NCBI GenBank assembly: GCA_017394805.1
Contig: JAFPXC010000003.1
Span: forward strand, 56,421 to 120,420
Direction of reading: 5' to 3'
Source: Clostridia bacterium
GTDB lineage: Bacteria; Bacillota; Clostridia; Christensenellales; CAG-1252
Length of the DNA stretch: 64,000 nt
Positions within the stretch are counted from its first letter, which is position 1, and each line of letters begins with the position of its first letter. The position numbers and the translations under genes are program-made. Of the stretch, positions 51,232 to 59,789 are shown one piece after another. Under the pieces are notes generated by a model. The model ran no database searches. It was not told the origin of the DNA and was given only the letters and a program-made list of their open reading frames with translations.

Positions 51232-53151
51232 CTATTCCAGCTCGAATGCGCCCGTGTACAGTTGATAGTAGGTGCCTTTGAGAGCAATCAATTCTCGGTG
51301 AGAGCCGCGCTCGATCACGCGCCCGTGGTCCAACACCATGATGGTATCGGCGTTTTGCACGGTCGAAAGGCGGTGCGCGATAATGAACACGGTGCGCCCG
51401 TGCATCAGTTGGTCGGTGCCGCGTTGTACCTGCAGTTCGGTACGCGTGTCGATGCTGCTGGTGGCCTCGTCCATGATCATCACGGGCGTATCGGCGATGG
51501 CGGCTCGGGCGATGGACAAGAGCTGCCGCTGTCCTTGGCTGAGGTTGGCGCCGTCCGCCTCGAGCATCGTGTCGTAGCCTTGGGGCAACCGCGTGATGAA
51601 GTCGTGCGCGTTGGCCAATTTGGCGGCCGCGTACACTTCTTCGTCCGTGGCGTCAAGTCGTCCGTAGCGGATATTGTCCATCACCGTCCCCGTGAAGAGG
51701 TTGGTGTCCTGCAAGACCACGCCCAGCGACCTGCGCAAGTCGTCTTTCTTTATCTTGTTGATATTGATGCCGTCGTAGCGTATCTTGCCGTCGGCGATGT
51801 CGTAGAAGCGGGTGATGAGGTTGGTGATGGTAGTCTTGCCCGCGCCCGTCGCGCCTACAAAAGCGTACTTCTCGCCGGGGTGCGCGTGCAGGCTGACGTC
51901 GTGCAATACCATCTTTTCGGGCACGTAGCCGAAGTCCACGTCGTGCATTTCGATATCGCCACGGAGCAGTTGATAGGTCACGGTGCCCTCGGCCTTATGC
52001 GGATGCCGCCACGCCCACAGGTCGGTGCGCTCCTCGGTGGGCACGAGGTTGCCCGCTTCGTCGTACTTGGCGTTGACCAAGGTGACGTAGCCCTCGTCCC
52101 GTTCCACTTCCTCGTCCATCAAAGCGAACGCGCGCGACGCGCCCGCCATACCCATGGCGATGGAGTTGAGTTGCTGGGACACGTTGCCGATGGTCTGCGA
52201 GAAACTGCGGCATTGTTGCAGGAACATGGCGATCACGCTGACATCCATCGCATAGCCCAAGATGGACGCGTTGCGGAACTTGTCGCCCGCCAAGACGAAG
52301 GACGCCCCGCATATCGCCAATATGACGTAGAGGATATTGCCCATATTGCCCATGATGGGCATCAGCGTGTTGGCGTAGCGGTGAGCGGCGCGCGCGTTGA
52401 AGAACCAGTCCTCGTTGACGCGGTCGAAGCCCTCGTTGGCTTGCCGTTCGTGCGTAAAGACCTGAATGACCTTTTGGCCGTTCATCATCTCCTCGATATA
52501 GCCGTCCAAACGTCCCATCGCGATCTGTTGCTCGCGGAAGTATTTGGCGGCGCCCAAGCCCAAGCGCGACGCCACGAAGAACATGACGACGGCCACGCCC
52601 AGCACGATGAGTAACATATAGACGCTGTAGAGCGCCATCACCACGATGACCGTGACGATGGTGACGGCGGCGCTGATGGCCATGGGGATACTCTGCGACA
52701 CCATCTGCCGTATGGCGTCGATGTCGTTGGTGTAGATGCTCATGATGTCGCCCGATTGATGCGCGTCGAAGAAGCGGATGGGCAGGCGTTGCATCTTGGC
52801 GAACATACTCTTTCTGAGGTCGTTCAAGAGGCCTTGGGTGATGGTGGCCATCAATTCCTCGCGGCACAAAGCGGCCAGCACGCCCACGGCGAAGATGGCG
52901 CCCATGATGCCGCACAACACGTAGACCGAGTGCAATTCGGCCACGTCGGTCATACCCTCCATGGCGTAGATGACCTTTTGCATCATAATGCCGATAGCGC
53001 CCGCCGCGATGGCCGCCTGGACCAGAATGCTCACGAGCACCAATATCATGCGCCCCTTGTAGCGCGCCCACATAAAGGCGAACAGCCGTTTGAATGCGCC
53101 TTTGGTGAATACGGGTTGTTTTTTCGCGGGTTTCTTAGGCATTGTCTTCAC
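51232..53151 (-). CDS. Multidrug-type ABC exporter half, canonical ATPase site
   Basis: A 639-residue half-transporter: six-helix exporter domain (about 25-330) and an ABC domain (about 390-630) with GATGAGKTT, signature LSQGQ, Walker B MIMDEATSSID with the catalytic Glu, and an intact H-loop (IIAHRLS). It pairs with the preceding gene, which has a degenerate site, as in heterodimeric exporters such as LmrCD or TM287/288. About 50 extra residues rich in charge (340-390) link the two domains. Its start overlaps the partner gene by 17 bases. Substrate unknown; drug or peptide export is likely. Confidence 0.93.
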   Translation of the reverse strand: MKTMPKKPAKKQPVFTKGAFKRLFAFMWARYKGRMILVLVSILVQAAIAAGAIGIMMQKVIYAMEGMTDVAELHSVYVLCGIMGAIFAVGVLAALCREELMATITQGLLNDLRKSMFAKMQRLPIRFFDAHQSGDIMSIYTNDIDAIRQMVSQSIPMAISAAVTIVTVIVVMALYSVYMLLIVLGVAVVMFFVASRLGLGAAKYFREQQIAMGRLDGYIEEMMNGQKVIQVFTHERQANEGFDRVNEDWFFNARAAHRYANTLMPIMGNMGNILYVILAICGASFVLAGDKFRNASILGYAMDVSVIAMFLQQCRSFSQTIGNVSQQLNSIAMGMAGASRAFALMDEEVERDEGYVTLVNAKYDEAGNLVPTEERTDLWAWRHPHKAEGTVTYQLLRGDIEMHDVDFGYVPEKMVLHDVSLHAHPGEKYAFVGATGAGKTTITNLITRFYDIADGKIRYDGININKIKKDDLRRSLGVVLQDTNLFTGTVMDNIRYGRLDATDEEVYAAAKLANAHDFITRLPQGYDTMLEADGANLSQGQRQLLSIARAAIADTPVMIMDEATSSIDTRTELQVQRGTDQLMHGRTVFIIAHRLSTVQNADTIMVLDHGRVIERGSHRELIALKGTYYQLYTGAFELE

Positions 53152-54967
53152 CTCCTTCGCGGTTTTGCGAGAAGTAGACTTCGCGGTATATCTCGTTGGA
53201 GGCGAGCAGTTCTTCGTGCTTGCCCACGGCGTCTATCTTGCCGTTGTCCATCACCACGATGATATCGGCGTCCTGCACCGAGGCGATACGCTGTGCGATG
53301 ATGATTTTGGTCACGTCGGGGATATAGTCGCGGAATCCTTGGCGGATAAGGCTGTCCGTCTTGGTGTCCACCGCCGAGGTGGAGTCGTCCAATATGAGTA
53401 TCTTGGGGTCTTTGAGTAGCGCCCTCGCGATACACAAGCGCTGGCGCTGACCGCCCGACACGTTGGTGCCGCCTTGGGCGATGCGCGTATTATAGCCGTC
53501 GGGAAAACTCTCCACGAAAGCGTCGGCTTGTGCCAAGCGGCAGGCCTCGCGCAGTTGTTCGTCCGTGGCGTCTTCGTTGCCCCACCGCAGGTTTTCGGCG
53601 ATGGTGCCCGAGAAGAGCACGTTCTTTTGCAATACCATGGCCACCTTGTTGCGCAAGACGTCGAGTTCGTATTTCCGCACGTCCACGCCGCCCACTTTCA
53701 CCGCGCCTTGGCTTACGTCGTACAGGCGGGGAATGAGTTGTACCAAGGTGGATTTGGCGCTGCCCGTGCCGCCCAAAACGCCCACTATCGCGCCCGACGG
53801 CACGTGCAGATCCACGTGGCTCAACGCGTCCCTTTCGGCGGTCGCGGAGTAGCGGAAACTCACGTCGTCGAAATCGACCGAGCCGTCTTTGACCTCGCGG
53901 ACGGGGTTTTCGGGCGATACGATGGTGGGTTGCTCGTTGAGCACTTCCACCACGCGGTCGGCGCTCGCCGTGGAGATGGCGATGATCATCACGCACATAC
54001 CGATCATGATGAAACTCATCAATATCTGCATCACGTAGTTGATCATACTCATCAAACCACCCGTGGTCAGCGTGCCCGTGGTGATGATACCCGCGTTGGT
54101 CTTCACGACCACGGTCGCGCCGATGATAGCTATCATCAACATACACACGTAGATGGCCGCCATCATGATGGGGCCGTTCAACGCGATGATCTTTTCGGCT
54201 TTGGTGAAGTCGCGGCAGATATCGTCCGATGCCGTCGTGAATTTTTGCGTTTCGTAGTCCTCACGGACGTAGGCTTTCACCACTCTCGCGGCGTGCACGT
54301 TTTCTTGCACGGTCTCGTTGAGGCGGTCGTATTTTTTGAACACGCGTTGGAACAGTTTGTGCACCGTCTTCAGCAGGAAGTAGGCGGACACGGTCAGCAC
54401 GGGCACCACCACGGCGAACACCCACGCCACGCGGGGCGAAGTGATAAAGGCCATCGTCATGGAGAAGACGAGCATCAAGGGACACCGTATGGCCATACGA
54501 ATGATCATCATATAGCTCATCTCCACGTTGGTGACGTCGGTGGTCAACCGCGTGACCAAAGACGAGGTGGAAAACTTGTCGATATTGGCGAAGGAGAAGC
54601 GTTGCACCGCGCCGAACAGGTCGTGACGAAGGTTCTTTGCGTAGCCTTCCGCGGCCGAAGCGCAAAACCAACCCGAACCCATACCGCACAGCAGGCTCAA
54701 TATTGCCATCGCCACCAAAATAGCGGCGTAGCACAGTACGCCCTCGATGGTCATGGCCTCGCCGTGCATGGTCGACGTGGCCAGATGGGGGAAGAAGTAG
54801 AACAAGCGCGTGACCTCGGTCTTGGGCGGGTTGATATAGTCTATCATCTCGGCCATGGCAAAGGGCAACAGACACTCGAGGATAACCTCGATAGCCACCA
54901 ATACGGGAGTGAGAATGCTGTCGCGCTTGTAGTTGCGGATGCTTTTTGCCAGTGTTTTGATTACCAT
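53135..54967 (-). CDS. Multidrug-type ABC exporter half, degenerate ATPase site
   Basis: A 610-residue half-transporter with a six-helix domain (about 15-320) and an ABC domain containing GGTGSAKST, VSGGQRQRLCIARAL, and Walker B LILDDSTSAVD. The catalytic Glu is replaced by Asp and the H-loop His by Gln (IIAQRIAS). These are the changes seen in the non-catalytic half of heterodimeric exporters. It lies between marR and the canonical half. GGAG precedes the ATG. Confidence 0.93.
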   Translation of the reverse strand: MVIKTLAKSIRNYKRDSILTPVLVAIEVILECLLPFAMAEMIDYINPPKTEVTRLFYFFPHLATSTMHGEAMTIEGVLCYAAILVAMAILSLLCGMGSGWFCASAAEGYAKNLRHDLFGAVQRFSFANIDKFSTSSLVTRLTTDVTNVEMSYMMIIRMAIRCPLMLVFSMTMAFITSPRVAWVFAVVVPVLTVSAYFLLKTVHKLFQRVFKKYDRLNETVQENVHAARVVKAYVREDYETQKFTTASDDICRDFTKAEKIIALNGPIMMAAIYVCMLMIAIIGATVVVKTNAGIITTGTLTTGGLMSMINYVMQILMSFIMIGMCVMIIAISTASADRVVEVLNEQPTIVSPENPVREVKDGSVDFDDVSFRYSATAERDALSHVDLHVPSGAIVGVLGGTGSAKSTLVQLIPRLYDVSQGAVKVGGVDVRKYELDVLRNKVAMVLQKNVLFSGTIAENLRWGNEDATDEQLREACRLAQADAFVESFPDGYNTRIAQGGTNVSGGQRQRLCIARALLKDPKILILDDSTSAVDTKTDSLIRQGFRDYIPDVTKIIIAQRIASVQDADIIVVMDNGKIDAVGKHEELLASNEIYREVYFSQNREGGEDNA

Positions 54968-55026
54968 AGTTTACTCCGAAAATTCGATTGTCTATTCCTT
55001 ATATATAATACGCGCTATGCGCGAGG

Positions 55027-55476
55027 CTATTTGTCTTCGTCCTCGCCGCCCAGATTGCGTTGAATGGCGTTGAGTACGTTGTAGAATACTTCGAGGTCTT
55101 TTTCGTCCACGCCCTCGACGGCCTGCGCGGCTATTCGTTCGAACGCGGATACGGTGTCACGGTGCAAGGCTTCGCCTTTTTCGGTCATGACGATGCGTTT
55201 GAGTCTGGCGTCTTCTTTGACCGAGTGGCGTTCCACGAGGCCGTTCTTTTCCATCAGCGTCAACACGTTGGAGGCGGACGAGCGGCGTATGCCGAAGTGC
55301 TGTTCGATATCCTTTTGGTATACGGGCGCGTCTTGGTGCTTGGCGAGGTAGCCCAATATATAGCCGTGCGTACCCGTCAACTGCTTTTCGTTGCGAATCT
55401 CCTTGGTGCGGTCGCCCGCGCGTTTGATCAAGAGGTCGGCTATATGTATTTCCAAACCCAATTTGCGACTGTTCAT
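55027..55476 (-). CDS. MarR family transcriptional regulator
   Basis: A 149-residue winged-helix repressor: helix-turn-helix around YQKDIEQHFGIRRSSASNVLTLMEKNGLV and wing RHSVKEDARLKRIVMTEKG. It is the first gene of the exporter operon and should repress it by binding the palindrome over the transcription start (55492-55509) until a ligand releases it. AAGGAGAGG precedes the ATG. Confidence 0.93.
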   Translation of the reverse strand: MNSRKLGLEIHIADLLIKRAGDRTKEIRNEKQLTGTHGYILGYLAKHQDAPVYQKDIEQHFGIRRSSASNVLTLMEKNGLVERHSVKEDARLKRIVMTEKGEALHRDTVSAFERIAAQAVEGVDEKDLEVFYNVLNAIQRNLGGEDEDK

Positions 55477-55491
55477 ATCCTCTCCTTGTAT

Positions 55492-55509
55492 TTGTTAGAA
55501 ACCTAACAA
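55492..55509. promoter_or_regulatory. Likely MarR operator
   Basis: TTGTTAGAAACCTAACAA: 7-base arms around a 4-base centre, directly downstream of the -10 box. Occupation would block transcription of marR and both exporter genes. Confidence 0.82.
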
Positions 55510-55513
55510 TCCA

Positions 55514-55542
55514 ATTATAGGGATTTTTCCCCCCGTTGTCAA
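55514..55542 (-). promoter_or_regulatory. Consensus promoter of the marR-ABC operon
   Basis: On the minus strand TTGACA (55537-55542), 17 bases, TATAAT (55514-55519). Confidence 0.92.
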
Positions 55543-55577
55543 CCGTCTGCAAGGCGATTTTGCAACGTTTTGAGGGG

Positions 55578-55607
55578 TTGCCAAAGGAGTGGCGCGTATG
55601 GTACAAT
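55578..55607 (+). promoter_or_regulatory. Promoter of the PH/zinc-ribbon membrane protein gene
   Basis: TTGCCA (55578-55583), 18 bases, TACAAT (55602-55607). Its -35 box lies 36 bases from that of the divergent marR promoter. Confidence 0.75.
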
Positions 55608-55658
55608 GGAAAATGGCGAGTGGCAAACGCATTCGCCAATCAAATCACGAGGTGCGTT

Positions 55659-56600
55659 ATGAATGATTTTAAAGCCAGGCCCAAGGGCAATTTCGCCGTA
55701 CTCATCATCGTATGGCTGATTTTGGCGGGTGCCGTCGCGGCGGTGACGGCGATATGCCTTACGCAGGAAGGCTCCGTGCTCAATTATATCGTTATCCTCA
55801 TGCCCCCCGTTTTCTTCGTCGTGCCCGCGTGCATGACCACCTATTCCACGGCGGTGTCGCTGGTTGAGGTACGGGGCGGCACGGTGCGTTGCGTGTACGT
55901 CGCGGGGATGAAGAAGGTGGTGTTGGAGATTTCGCTTGCGGACGTGGAGGCAGTATGGGGCTACCGCCGCACGGTGGCGCAGGGCAATCGGCTCCAAATC
56001 ACCACGGGCTGTGCCTTCCGCAGGCACGACGGCTATCGGCTTTTTCTCGATATGGCCATGTACACCGTCAAGCAGCGCGACGACCTGTTGGACGCCGTGT
56101 GCGTCGCGTGCGAGGGTGTCGAGCGGTTGAGCGAAGTGCCCGACAAGGGGCGCGTGTACCGCGTCAATCCCATCGTGGAGTGGGAAGCGCCCGAGGGTGC
56201 GGAGGGGAGCGAACGGTCGGCTACGCGGAACGACGCGTCCGCCGAGGGCGTCACCGTCACCAAAGAGGGTGACGCGATCACGCTCACCCAAGAGGGCGAA
56301 TCGGTTACCGTCGTCAAAGAGGGCGATACCGTCCGCATAACGCAAAGTGCCGCCGAAACGCCGAACGGCGAAGCGGCCACCGCGCCCGCCGCGACCAATC
56401 CCGCCGTACTCTATCACTATCGCGTGTACGAAAAAGAAGAGGGTACGCGGTGCAGTCTATGCGGCGCGCGCATCGCTTCGGCCACCGCGCCCGGCGACCA
56501 CCAAACGGCGGGCTATCAATCGCACAACGGGCGCAAGTGGATTTGTCGGGATTGCTGGGATCGCTTCGCCGCCGACTACCATTGGGTGGCCGTGGACTGA
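55659..56600 (+). CDS. Membrane protein with PH-like domain, charged repeats and zinc ribbon
   Basis: A 313-residue protein, family not recognised. Two helices (about 12-34, 42-65) are followed by a beta-rich PH-like domain (about 68-160). Next come near-repeats of about 11 residues, VTVTKEGDAIT / LTQEGESVTVV / VKEGDTVRITQ (about 205-235), then a Pro/Ala linker. The C-terminus holds CSLCGARI...WICRDCWDRF, two CxxC pairs that should bind zinc. The topology puts the zinc ribbon in the cytoplasm. GAGGTG lies before the ATG. It converges with the small gene at 56602. Confidence 0.75.
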   Translation: MNDFKARPKGNFAVLIIVWLILAGAVAAVTAICLTQEGSVLNYIVILMPPVFFVVPACMTTYSTAVSLVEVRGGTVRCVYVAGMKKVVLEISLADVEAVWGYRRTVAQGNRLQITTGCAFRRHDGYRLFLDMAMYTVKQRDDLLDAVCVACEGVERLSEVPDKGRVYRVNPIVEWEAPEGAEGSERSATRNDASAEGVTVTKEGDAITLTQEGESVTVVKEGDTVRITQSAAETPNGEAATAPAATNPAVLYHYRVYEKEEGTRCSLCGARIASATAPGDHQTAGYQSHNGRKWICRDCWDRFAADYHWVAVD

Positions 56601-56601
56601 T

Positions 56602-56808
56602 TCAACCCGCCAGGTTGCGGAAAAAATCGAGGACGGGCGCGAGCACTCCGAAGTAGCGCAATCCCGTCAGGATATATGCGGCAAGAGCAAGGCAGCAGGA
56701 CGACAATACGCCGAGGTCGAGCGCCTTGCTTTTTCGTTTGTTGCGGACCACGACCCCACGGACGGGTTGGCAGGATACGTGCGTTTCGGGTAAAGAATAG
56801 TCGTGCAT
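56602..56808 (-). CDS. Small membrane protein, unknown
   Basis: A 68-residue protein with one or two hydrophobic segments (about 31-50 and 51-66) after a basic stretch VVVRNKRKSKALD. No family recognised. A strong GGAGGTG lies before the ATG at 56808, and the stop falls one base past the convergent gene. CATAAT (near 56821) could be its -10 box. Divergent from minD. Confidence 0.6.
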   Translation of the reverse strand: MHDYSLPETHVSCQPVRGVVVRNKRKSKALDLGVLSSCCLALAAYILTGLRYFGVLAPVLDFFRNLAG

Positions 56809-56925
56809 AGGCACCTCCGCCGTATTATGTGACAGCACGCAAAACGGTATGACGTATATGGCTTTTTCGTGCCTTTTTCGGCAAATTTCGTAGCAATTCG
56901 TGCGTGCGTCGGGCGCGAAATACCG

Positions 56926-56931
56926 TATGAT
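56926..56931 (+). promoter_or_regulatory. Possible -10 box of minD (leaderless)
   Basis: TATGAT followed by exactly six bases and the ATG at 56938. No convincing -35 is seen, so this is tentative. Confidence 0.45.
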
Positions 56932-56937
56932 GGGGAT

Positions 56938-57714
56938 ATGGGTAGGATTATCGTCGTTACATCGGGAAAGGGGGGCGTCGGCAAGACCACGGTCACCGCG
57001 TCTTTGTCCGTCGCCTTGGCCTCTTTGGGCAAGCGCGTCGTGGCGATAGACGCGGACGTCAGCCTCAACAATCTCGATTTGGCGTTGGGGCTGGAGGGGG
57101 CGATCGCCTACGACCTCTACGACGTGGTCAGCGGTAATTGCCGCGTCAGGCAGGCGTTGGTGCGCTATCCCCCTTGCGAAAACCTGCAACTCTTGCCCTC
57201 GGTGCACCCCTTGGGCAACGTGGACGCGCAGGCCTTTCGCGAGCTTGCGGTCACCTTGTCCGAAAGCAACGACTTCGTCCTCGTGGATTGCCCCGCCGGC
57301 GTGGACGACGGGTTTGCGCGGGCCGCCCGTGCCGCCAACGAGGCCTTGGTCGTCACCACGCCGCACACTTCGGCTCTGCGCGACGCCGACAAAGTGCTGG
57401 GCATATTGGACGGATTCAACCTGTCGCGCTGCGGCTTGGTGCTCAATCGTCTGCGGGGGGATATGATCGTGGAGGGCAGTATGCTATCGCCCAAGCAAAT
57501 CGCCTCGTTGCTCCACGTGCGGTTGGTGGGTTGCATTCCCGAGGACGACAACGTGCTCTTTATGTGCGGCACCACGCCCAGAGAGTGCGAACACCACGTT
57601 GCCGTCGCCATGCTCGCCAAGGTGCTCCTGGGGGCGGATAGAGGGGTGTACGATGTCACCGCGCCCTATCGCGGGGCGCTCGGCAAATTGCGGAGGATCA
57701 TCAAGAAAGTATGA
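56938..57714 (+). CDS. minD: Septum site-determining ATPase MinD
   Basis: A 258-residue deviant Walker ATPase: SGKGGVGKTT (9-18), AIDADVSLNNLDLALGLE, and VLVDCPAGVDDGF. The C-terminal LGKLRRIIKKV is the amphipathic membrane-targeting helix that separates MinD from ParA/Mrp. It oscillates or gathers at membranes with MinE to place the division ring. minE overlaps its stop (ATGA); minC is absent. GGGG before the ATG is a poor Shine-Dalgarno. Confidence 0.93.
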   Translation: MGRIIVVTSGKGGVGKTTVTASLSVALASLGKRVVAIDADVSLNNLDLALGLEGAIAYDLYDVVSGNCRVRQALVRYPPCENLQLLPSVHPLGNVDAQAFRELAVTLSESNDFVLVDCPAGVDDGFARAARAANEALVVTTPHTSALRDADKVLGILDGFNLSRCGLVLNRLRGDMIVEGSMLSPKQIASLLHVRLVGCIPEDDNVLFMCGTTPRECEHHVAVAMLAKVLLGADRGVYDVTAPYRGALGKLRRIIKKV

Positions 57715-57941
57715 AGAACGATTTGGCCGCCAAAGAACAAGCGCGCCTTGCCCGCGTGCTCGTCAAAGACAGAATGGGCACGTCCGAGGACACTATCGCC
57801 ATGCTTCGCAGCGATTTGGCGCGGCTGCTCGAGGATTACTTCGATTTGGACCGCGACAGTCTCAAAGTCGCGCTGGACGCCAAAGAAGACGGCTGCTATA
57901 TTTTGCGCGTCGCGGCAAAAGCCGTGCGAATCAAGACGTAA
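57711..57941 (+). CDS. minE: Cell division topological specificity factor MinE
   Basis: A 76-residue protein. ARLARVLVKDRMGTSEDTIAML matches the MinD-contact region (usually RLQxVLxHDR), and SDLARLLEDYFDLDRDSLKVAL is the topological-specificity domain. The N-terminus is a short amphipathic start. Coupled to minD by a four-base overlap. Confidence 0.9.
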   Translation: MKNDLAAKEQARLARVLVKDRMGTSEDTIAMLRSDLARLLEDYFDLDRDSLKVALDAKEDGCYILRVAAKAVRIKT

Positions 57942-57944
57942 CGG

Positions 57945-57973
57945 TTGACAGCGGCCGCTCGGCTTGGTACAAT
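57945..57973 (+). promoter_or_regulatory. Promoter of the Nudix gene
   Basis: TTGACA (57945-57950), 17 bases, TACAAT (57968-57973). It begins three bases after the minE stop. Confidence 0.88.
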
Positions 57974-57999
57974 TTAGTAAAAGACAAAAGAGGTGTACG

Positions 58000-58599
58000 A
58001 TGGAACAGGTCATGGTCGTAGATGCGGATATCGTTTTGAAGAATTTCGGCGAGGATAGCAAGACGCTCCTCGTGTCCGACGAGCGGCACTTTATCGACGT
58101 GGTGCAGACGCATTGCACGTTTTTGGGGCGGGACGTGGCCGAGACCGATCCGTCGTACAAACAAATCATCTCCTATTGCGTCATTGCCTCGGGCGACGAG
58201 GTGTTTATGACGCGCCGCACCAAGAAGCAGTCGGAGGCCCGATTGCACGATCGTATGTCTATCGGCATCGGCGGTCACGTCGCCTCGGTAGACGAGGGCG
58301 AGGACTTGGTCTTGCGCGGTCTTCGGCGCGAACTCGAAGAGGAGGTCTATATTCGCGGCGACTACACCATGCGCTATCTCGGTGTCATCAACGACAACAG
58401 CACCGAGGTCGGCAAGGTGCACGCGGGTATATGCTATTTGGTCGAAGTGCGCGAGGGGGATTGCGAAGTGCGCGAGAAAGAGAAGATGGTCGGTCAATGG
58501 GTGCCGTTCGAGGGGCTTCGGGCGTACTACGCGTATTTCGAGGAGTGGAGCAAAATCGTCTTCGACACGCTGGTTGCGCACCCCGACCTTCGCGCGTAG
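58000..58599 (+). CDS. Nudix-like hydrolase
   Basis: A 199-residue protein. The Nudix-like box runs GGHVASVDEGEDLVLRGLRR then ELEEEV (91-116); the REL.EE catalytic core is intact, but the upstream Glu position is shifted or replaced by Asp. A preceding domain (1-60, with LLVSDERHFIDVVQTH) is typical of a group of clostridial Nudix proteins. Substrate unknown. AGAGGTG precedes the ATG. Confidence 0.82.
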   Translation: MEQVMVVDADIVLKNFGEDSKTLLVSDERHFIDVVQTHCTFLGRDVAETDPSYKQIISYCVIASGDEVFMTRRTKKQSEARLHDRMSIGIGGHVASVDEGEDLVLRGLRRELEEEVYIRGDYTMRYLGVINDNSTEVGKVHAGICYLVEVREGDCEVREKEKMVGQWVPFEGLRAYYAYFEEWSKIVFDTLVAHPDLRA

Positions 58600-58635
58600 T
58601 TTTTTCGTTTTCGATTCGTTATTTTCCAAAAGGTA

Positions 58636-58664
58636 TAGACAAAAGAGGTTGCCCGTGGCATAAT
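58636..58664 (+). promoter_or_regulatory. Promoter of the EamA gene
   Basis: TAGACA (58636-58641), 17 bases, CATAAT (58659-58664). The leader to the ATG at 58680 is about nine bases. Confidence 0.75.
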
Positions 58665-58679
58665 GTGATGGGTAGAGGT

Positions 58680-59711
58680 ATGAAATTGACGGCAAGAGGG
58701 AAAAGTGTGTTGGGAATGGTTTTGCTCCTTATCACCACCATGCTGTGGGGTACGGCTTTTGCCATACTCAAAGAGACCATCAGCGCCTTGCCCACCTTCT
58801 TTATCCTCACCATTCGTTTTTTGCCGTCCGGCCTCATCGTCGGATTGGTGTTCGTCAAGCGATTCAAAGGTATCTCCCGCCGCACGTTGGCGCACGGCTT
58901 GGTGCTGGGCGTCGTGCTGTTCTTTGCCTATGGCACGCAGACCTTCGGCTTGCGCTACACCACCCCTGCCCGCAACGCGTTCATCACGGTGGCCTATTGC
59001 ATTATGACGCCTTTTATGGCGTGGATGATGTACAAGCGCCGCCCCAAGTCCTACAATATCGTCAGCGCCGTGGTGTGCTTGGTCGGGTTGGCCTTCATCA
59101 GCCTCATCGGGCAGGCCGACGACGGCGGGTTGCACCTTTTGGGCGACGGGCTTACCTTGGTGGCGGCCGTCTTCTTCGCGTTGCAGTTGGTGTTTATCGA
59201 GCAGGACAGCGAGCGGGGCGACGATCCCTTCGTATTGCTGTTCTTCGAGTTGACGTCTGCGGGGGTTTTGTTCGGCGTGGTCACCTTGTGCTACGAGTTG
59301 CCCACCATGGGCGCGGCGGCCTTCGTCGTTCCTGCCGATTGCTGGTGGCGCTTGGTCTACCTTATGTTGGGGTGCTCGTTGGTGGCGCAGTTGTTCCAGA
59401 TGCTGGGACAGCAGTACACTACGTCGAGTCAGGCGTCCATTATTCTCAGTTTCGAGTCGGTCTTCGCGGCCGTGTTCAGCGTGATTTTGGGGATGGAAAA
59501 TCTCACGGCGTATCTCATCGTGGGGTTCGTTCTGGTGTTTTTGGCAGGGCTTATCAGCGAGTTGCACTTGGATCCCGTTGCCCTTTGCCGCCGCCTGTTC
59601 GGCCGCGCGAAGGTGCAGCCGTCGCCCATAGAGGACGGCGGATCCGCCGCCGAGCCTGCCGAACCCGTGCCCGTGCCCACCGAACCGCCTCGGGACGACG
59701 GCGCGGATTGA
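58680..59711 (+). CDS. EamA/DMT family transporter
   Basis: A 343-residue membrane protein with ten predicted helices in two EamA repeats (TTMLWGTAFAILKE... and LGDGLTLVAAVFFALQLV...). GLRYTTPARNAFITVAYCIMTP and SSQASIILSFESVFAAVFSVI are DMT signatures. It is probably a metabolite or amino-acid exporter. The C-terminal 40 residues are a Pro/Glu-rich cytoplasmic tail. An in-frame ATG at 58668 would lie upstream of the expected transcription start. Confidence 0.9.
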   Translation: MKLTARGKSVLGMVLLLITTMLWGTAFAILKETISALPTFFILTIRFLPSGLIVGLVFVKRFKGISRRTLAHGLVLGVVLFFAYGTQTFGLRYTTPARNAFITVAYCIMTPFMAWMMYKRRPKSYNIVSAVVCLVGLAFISLIGQADDGGLHLLGDGLTLVAAVFFALQLVFIEQDSERGDDPFVLLFFELTSAGVLFGVVTLCYELPTMGAAAFVVPADCWWRLVYLMLGCSLVAQLFQMLGQQYTTSSQASIILSFESVFAAVFSVILGMENLTAYLIVGFVLVFLAGLISELHLDPVALCRRLFGRAKVQPSPIEDGGSAAEPAEPVPVPTEPPRDDGAD

Positions 59712-59789
59712 CCCGTCCCTTCGGGCGCGCCGTTTTTGCGTGCATTCGACCACGAGGGCGCACGTTCGCGTGCGTATGTATGGTGTAAT

